Shown: piece after piece, positions 6,317-9,591 of the stretch
How positions within the stretch are numbered: the first letter of the stretch is position 1
Layout of the letters: every line of letters starts with the position of its first letter
Assembly: GCA_046734415.1 (NCBI GenBank)
Contig: JBKPRD010000158.1
Coordinates: 1 to 9,591 of the forward strand
Source: DATBLE01 sp046734415
Lineage (GTDB): Bacteria > Actinomycetota > Thermoleophilia > Gaiellales > Gaiellaceae
Direction of reading: 5' to 3'
Length of the DNA: 9,591 nt
Program-made: the position numbers and the translations under genes
Notes under the pieces: model-generated
Seen by the model: the letters and a program-made list of their open reading frames with translations, nothing else
Told to the model about the DNA's origin: nothing
Database searches by the model: none

Positions 6317-7611
6317 GCTTCCGCCTCCGTGTTGCCCTGCTCGCCGGCGCCGCGGTCGCACTCGCGGTCGTCGCCGCCTCCGGCGTGGTCTACGTCGTCG
6401 TGCGGCACCAGCTGCTCGGTGAGGTCGACGCCAGCCTCGTCAACAGGGCGCGGGACTTCGTCCACCACCCGGGCCCAGGGGGCGACTTCGGGATCGTCCC
6501 CCTCGGGCCGCGCGCCTCACTCGGCGGCTCGCCCACGATTCTCCAGGTGATCAGCGCGAACGGAGAGGGAGCAGCCCTGAGGCTGCCCGGGCTCGACGAC
6601 GCGAAGAAGATCGCCGCCGAGGGCGGCAGGCCGTTCTTCTCCGAGGGGCACGTCGAGGACGTCCATGTTCGCGTCTACGCGGCACCGGTCGGGGAGGGAA
6701 TCGCCGTCCAGGTCGTGCGACCGCTCGACGAGGTCGACCACACGCTCCACCGGCTGGGTCTCTACCTGGCCTTCATCGGGCTCGCCGGGATCGCGATCGC
6801 GAGCGCGCTGGGACTGCTGGTCGCCCGGGCGACGCTCCGGCCGGTCCGCCAGCTGACCGCCGTCGCGGAGGACGTGACGGAGACGCGCGATCCCTCGCGG
6901 CGGATCGTGACGAGGTCGCGCGACGAGCTCGGCCGGCTCGCCTCCGCCTTCAACGAGATGCTCGAGGCGCTCGACGAGTCCCTCCGCTCCCAGCGGCAGC
7001 TCGTCGCCGACGCGTCCCACGAGCTGCGAACGCCGCTCGCGAGCCTGCGCACGAACATCGAGGTGCTCGCCGGCGGCAAGCCGCTCCTGCCCGAGGAGTA
7101 CGAGAAGCTGCTCAAGGACGTGATCGGGCAGCTCGAGGAGCTCTCTGCGCTCGTCGCTGCGCTCGTCGAGCTCGACCCGGACGCGCCGCCCGAGCTCGAG
7201 GACGTCCGCCTCGACCAGCTCGTCGCCGCCGCGGTCGAGCGCGCGCGGTTGCACACGCCCACGGTCGAGTTCCGTGAGCATCTGGCGGAATCCCTCGTCC
7301 GCGCCTCGCCGGTGCAGCTCGACCGCGCCGTGTCGAACCTGCTCGACAACGCGGCCAAGTGGAGCGATTCGGTCGACGTCACCGTCGCCGACCACACCGT
7401 GACCGTCCGCGATCACGGCCCGGGGATCGCGCAGGAGGACCTCCCCTACGTCTTCGACCGCTTCTACCGGGCGGCGGCGGCACGCAACCTGCCGGGCTCG
7501 GGCCTCGGGCTCGCGATCGTCAGGCAGGTGGCGACCTCGCACGGGGGCAGCGTCAGCGCCGAGAACGCTCCGGACGGCGGCGCCGTCTTCCGGTTGCAGG
7601 TCGACTCTTAG
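6313..7611 (+). CDS. HAMP-domain sensor histidine kinase (MprB-like)
   Basis: 432 residues. Transmembrane helix 1 is about residues 7-30, an extracytoplasmic sensor region of about 115 residues follows, helix 2 is about 148-170, HAMP about 171-223. The dimerisation/phospho-acceptor domain has DASHELRTPLASLRTNIEV (233-251) with H236. The ATPase domain has N box SNLLDNAAKW (341-350), G1 box DHGPG (367-371), F box YVFDRFYRA (379-387) and G2 box GSGLGLAIV (395-403). All catalytic boxes are intact, so it should autophosphorylate and pass phosphate to D51 of the preceding regulator, with which it overlaps by 4 bp. The sensor region has no recognised domain and no cysteines, so the signal is unknown. 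The following small membrane protein begins 33 nt after its stop and could be a partner. Confidence 0.95.
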   Translation: MSFRLRVALLAGAAVALAVVAASGVVYVVVRHQLLGEVDASLVNRARDFVHHPGPGGDFGIVPLGPRASLGGSPTILQVISANGEGAALRLPGLDDAKKIAAEGGRPFFSEGHVEDVHVRVYAAPVGEGIAVQVVRPLDEVDHTLHRLGLYLAFIGLAGIAIASALGLLVARATLRPVRQLTAVAEDVTETRDPSRRIVTRSRDELGRLASAFNEMLEALDESLRSQRQLVADASHELRTPLASLRTNIEVLAGGKPLLPEEYEKLLKDVIGQLEELSALVAALVELDPDAPPELEDVRLDQLVAAAVERARLHTPTVEFREHLAESLVRASPVQLDRAVSNLLDNAAKWSDSVDVTVADHTVTVRDHGPGIAQEDLPYVFDRFYRAAAARNLPGSGLGLAIVRQVATSHGGSVSAENAPDGGAVFRLQVDS

Positions 7612-7644
7612 CCACTTCTCAGGAAGCGGTGTCACGCTCTGCAG

Positions 7645-7938
7645 GTGAGCAAGACCGCGCTCTGGGTCGTGATCGGGATCGCGGCCTTCGTCGTCGTCGC
7701 GCTGGCCGTGCTGACCCCCACCGTGATCGCCGGCGACGACGACGGTTACGCGCGTAGCGTGCGGGTCGCGGCCCCCGCGCCGGCCACGCCTGCGCCCTTC
7801 CCGTTCCGTCAGGGCGTGCGGCCGAACCTCTGGCGGTGCCTCGAGCAGCACGGCCTCGCCAATCCGCGCCCGGACACGCTGCCGGGCCGGGACGAGCTCC
7901 GCCGGGCCTTCAGGGACTGCGCGCCCTTCCGCCGCTAG
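7645..7938 (+). CDS. Small membrane-anchored exported protein with two cysteines, function unknown
   Basis: 97 residues. A hydrophobic helix (about 5-28, ALWVVIGIAAFVVVALAVL) near the N-terminus is followed by an acidic DDD, a Pro/Ala-rich linker (42-54), then a compact C-terminal part with NLWRCLEQHG (61-70) and FRDCAPF (89-95). There is no lipobox, so the helix is probably an uncleaved anchor with the rest outside the cytoplasm. The spacing of C65 and C92, with the pattern C-L-x2-H-G ... F-R-x-C, recalls small secreted actinobacterial proteins with a C-(M/L)-R-x-H-G ... A-x3-C pattern, and could form a disulfide. I cannot name a function. The GTG start at 7645 has no Shine-Dalgarno. It lies 33 nt after the histidine kinase and 23 nt before glycyl-tRNA synthetase; the former link seems the more meaningful. 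Confidence 0.75.
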   Translation: MSKTALWVVIGIAAFVVVALAVLTPTVIAGDDDGYARSVRVAAPAPATPAPFPFRQGVRPNLWRCLEQHGLANPRPDTLPGRDELRRAFRDCAPFRR

Positions 7939-7948
7939 CAGCTGCGGT

Positions 7949-7954
7949 TAAGTT
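7949..7954 (+). promoter_or_regulatory. Putative -10 element (TAAGTT) for glycyl-tRNA synthetase
   Basis: TAAGTT fits TANNNT and ends exactly 7 nt before the ATG at 7962, in the 23-bp gap after the small exported protein. With no Shine-Dalgarno, the transcript is likely to begin at or next to the start codon. The A/T run stands out in very GC-rich surroundings. No -35 was seen. Confidence 0.45.
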
Positions 7955-7961
7955 GTCGGCC

Positions 7962-9326
7962 ATGGCCGACGTCGTCACGATGGACAAGATCGTCTCGCTC
8001 GCCCGGCGGCGCGGGTTCGTCTTCCCGTCGTCCGAGATCTACGGCGGCCTCGGCTCGGCGTACGACTACGGCCACTACGGCGTCCTGCTCAAGAACAACG
8101 TCAAGGCGCGCTGGCTGGAGGCGATGGTGCAGGAGCGGGACGACATCGTCGCGCTCGACTCGGCGATCATCCTCAACCCGGCGGTGTGGGTGGCGTCGGG
8201 CCATCTGGAGAGCTTCAGCGACCCGCTCGTCGACTGCCGGACCTGCAAGCTGCGCTTCCGAGCCGACCAGCTCGAGGACGCGCAGTGCGGCCGTAAGCCG
8301 AGCAAGCACCCGGGCGAGACGGAGGAGTGCGACCTGACCGAGGCGCGCCAGTTCAACATGATGCTCGAGACCCGGATCGGGGCGGTCGAGGAGACGGGAT
8401 CGACCGCGTACCTGCGCCCGGAGACCGCGCAGGGCATCTTCGTCAACTTCAAGAACGTGCTCCAGCTCGCCCGGCGGCGGCCGCCGTTCGGGATCGCTCA
8501 GATCGGCAAGTCGTTCCGCAACGAGATCACGCCGGGGAACTTCCTCTTCCGCACGCGCGAGTTCGAGCAGATGGAGATGGAGTTCTTCGTGCCGCCGGCG
8601 GATGCGGACGAGTGGTTCCGGTACTGGGTCGATGAGCGGCTTGGCTGGTACCGCCGCTACGGCCTGCGCGAGAGCCATCTACGCGTGCGGGCGCACGACG
8701 CGGAGGAGCTCTCGCACTACTCGCGCGGGACGAGTGACATCGAGTACCTGTTCCCGATCGGCTGGTCGGAGCTCGAGGGGATCGCGAACCGCGGCGACTA
8801 CGACCTCACCGCCCACTCCGACGCGTCCGGGACGAAGCTCGAGTACGTCGGCCCCGACGGCGATGAGCGCTACACGCCTCACGTGATCGAGCCGGCGGGC
8901 GGCGTCGACCGCGCCCTACTCGCGTTCCTGGTCGACGCGTACGACGAGGAGGAGGTGGCCGGGCGCGGGCGGACCGTGCTGCGCCTCCACCCGCAGCTGG
9001 CGCCGGTGAAGGCGGCCGTCCTGCCGCTGATCGCCAAGGACGAGGGCATGGTCGGCAAGGCGCGCGCCCTGTACGAGGAGCTCCGTCGCGACGTGATGGT
9101 CGAGTACGACGAGGCCGGTGCGATCGGCCGTCGCTACCGCCGGCAGGACGAGATCGGCACCCCGTTCGCCTTTACCGTCGACGAGCAGACCCTCGAGGAC
9201 GACACGGTGACGATCCGCGAGCGCGACTCGCTCGCCCAGGAGCGGGTGGCGGTCGGCCAGGTGGGCGCGAAGCTTCAGGACGAGCTGCGCAAGCCCTGGC
9301 GGGCGCCGGAGACCGCGGCCGGGTAG
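7962..9326 (+). CDS. glyQS: Glycyl-tRNA synthetase, dimeric (eukaryote/archaeal-type) class II
   Basis: 454 residues. It charges tRNA-Gly with glycine using ATP in the cytoplasm. This is the alpha-2, single-chain type, not the GlyQ/GlyS tetramer. The N-terminus MADVVTMDKIVSLARRRGFV is followed by SSEIYGGLGSAYDYGHYGVL (23-42), the start of the catalytic core. Family blocks are LRPETAQGIFVNFKNVL (151-167), motif 2 around FRNEITPGNFLFRTREFEQM (185-204), and the motif 3 region PAGGVDRALLAFLVDAY (311-327) with its Arg at 317. Cysteines C92 and C95 with C109 and C123 sit in the insertion that may bind zinc. The anticodon-binding domain runs from about 340 to 445. ATG 7962 is chosen because it matches the family start and has a TANNNT hexamer 7 nt upstream; the frame is open further upstream through the small exported gene, but that part is a shadow. 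The next gene starts 7 nt after its stop. Confidence 0.97.
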   Translation: MADVVTMDKIVSLARRRGFVFPSSEIYGGLGSAYDYGHYGVLLKNNVKARWLEAMVQERDDIVALDSAIILNPAVWVASGHLESFSDPLVDCRTCKLRFRADQLEDAQCGRKPSKHPGETEECDLTEARQFNMMLETRIGAVEETGSTAYLRPETAQGIFVNFKNVLQLARRRPPFGIAQIGKSFRNEITPGNFLFRTREFEQMEMEFFVPPADADEWFRYWVDERLGWYRRYGLRESHLRVRAHDAEELSHYSRGTSDIEYLFPIGWSELEGIANRGDYDLTAHSDASGTKLEYVGPDGDERYTPHVIEPAGGVDRALLAFLVDAYDEEEVAGRGRTVLRLHPQLAPVKAAVLPLIAKDEGMVGKARALYEELRRDVMVEYDEAGAIGRRYRRQDEIGTPFAFTVDEQTLEDDTVTIRERDSLAQERVAVGQVGAKLQDELRKPWRAPETAAG

Positions 9327-9333
9327 CCACTCG

Positions 9334-9591
9334 ATGCCGCTGCAGAACCGGGTCACGCCGCTCGGCGAGCTCGTCGCCCACCCGGCGCGCGGGCTCGTCT
9401 ACGGGAATCGGGGCTGCCTCCACGACGCGCAGGGCCGCATCCGCCGACGCCACGCGACGCGGCGGTGGATCGCCTGCCGCCTCGAGTTCAGGGGCTGGCA
9501 CCGCGGCCCCCTGCTGCAGCCGGGCAAGTTCACCGAGCTCTTCTTCCTGGACGAGGCGACCGCATTCGCCGCAGGGCACCGCCCGTGTGCG
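9334..9591 (+). CDS. Conserved protein of unknown function, N-terminal 86 residues (runs off the right edge)
   Basis: The visible 86 codons begin MPLQNRVTPLGELVAHPARG, continue LVYGNRGCLHD, and later show RRWIACRLEFRG and FTELFFLDEATAFAAGHRPC. From memory this matches a widespread uncharacterised family with a strongly conserved MPLQNRVTP start and a GHRPC end; no function is established that I know of. The last visible segment (FFLDEATAFAAGHRPC) resembles the zinc-binding module of Ada, where a Phe-Phe, an Ala/Glu-rich helix and G-x-R-P-C-x2-C occur, but the second cysteine pair member would lie beyond the window. ATG 9334 is 7 nt after the glycyl-tRNA synthetase stop without a Shine-Dalgarno, so it is probably co-transcribed with it. 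There is no membrane segment or signal peptide in the visible part. Confidence 0.8.
   Translation, partial: MPLQNRVTPLGELVAHPARGLVYGNRGCLHDAQGRIRRRHATRRWIACRLEFRGWHRGPLLQPGKFTELFFLDEATAFAAGHRPCA

Noticed and set aside
5615..6361. Upstream extension of the PPDK regulatory protein frame
   Set aside because: The family match starts at ATG 5614; the upstream part is antisense to the response regulator and lacks family sequence.
7612..7629. Weak hairpin (CTTC-TCAG-GAAG with flanking CC/GG) after the histidine kinase stop
   Set aside because: Only four perfect central pairs, one mismatch and no T-tract; too weak to call a terminator.
6517..7851. Long minus-strand open frame opposite the histidine kinase
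   Set aside because: Arg/Glu/Gly-rich antisense shadow; all kinase boxes are on the plus strand.
7836..7961. In-frame upstream extension of glycyl-tRNA synthetase
   Set aside because: It overlaps the small exported protein in another frame, and the family start matches ATG 7962.
1..9591. Mobile element, CRISPR, tRNA or riboswitch signals
   Set aside because: No transposase or integrase sequence, no repeat-spacer pattern, no tRNA-like clover-leaf sequence and no intergenic gap longer than about 35 bp to hold a riboswitch.

Overview
The window is very GC-rich and gene-dense. Codons end mostly in G or C, GTG starts are frequent, Shine-Dalgarno sequences are almost absent, and many neighbouring genes overlap by 4 bp (GTGA or ATGA). 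With the gene content (MprAB-like two-component system, eukaryote/archaeal-type glycyl-tRNA synthetase, PPDK with its regulatory protein, a zinc-finger rhomboid protease) this suggests an actinobacterium, possibly a deep-branching one such as Thermoleophilia. That placement is inferred from sequence style; no comparison was run. There is no sign of a mobile element, CRISPR array, prophage, tRNA or rRNA. It looks like chromosomal housekeeping sequence.

Layout from left to right. (1) Minus strand: comB (2-phosphosulfolactate phosphatase family), overlapping by 4 bp the start of a gamma-glutamyltransferase-family gene that leaves the window at base 1. (2) Divergent from comB on the plus strand: a rhomboid intramembrane protease with an N-terminal B-box-like zinc finger. 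It converges on PPDK with 8 bp between the stop codons. (3) Minus strand, read right to left: PPDK regulatory protein, then a 56-codon single-span membrane protein gene that overlaps it by 4 bp, then pyruvate, phosphate dikinase (ppdK). (4) Divergent from the regulatory protein on the plus strand: an OmpR-type response regulator, its histidine kinase (ATGA overlap), a small membrane-anchored exported protein with two cysteines, then glycyl-tRNA synthetase and the start of a conserved protein of unknown function that runs off the right edge.

How the genes work together. The regulatory protein and PPDK form a complete enzyme/switch pair: the regulator keeps its P-loop, and PPDK keeps the Thr two residues before the catalytic His that such regulators phosphorylate. 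The unannotated-looking small membrane protein between them is the least explained part of this operon. The two-component system shares a 33-bp divergent promoter region with the PPDK operon, and a 6+6 bp inverted repeat lies in it, so co-regulation is possible but unproven. Several starts (ppdK, glycyl-tRNA synthetase, rhomboid) have a TANNNT -10-like hexamer 7-9 nt upstream and no Shine-Dalgarno, which fits leaderless transcripts.

I did not find a convincing new multi-gene system. The best leads are the small membrane protein in the PPDK operon, the two-cysteine exported protein behind the histidine kinase, and the coupled comB/GGT-like pair.
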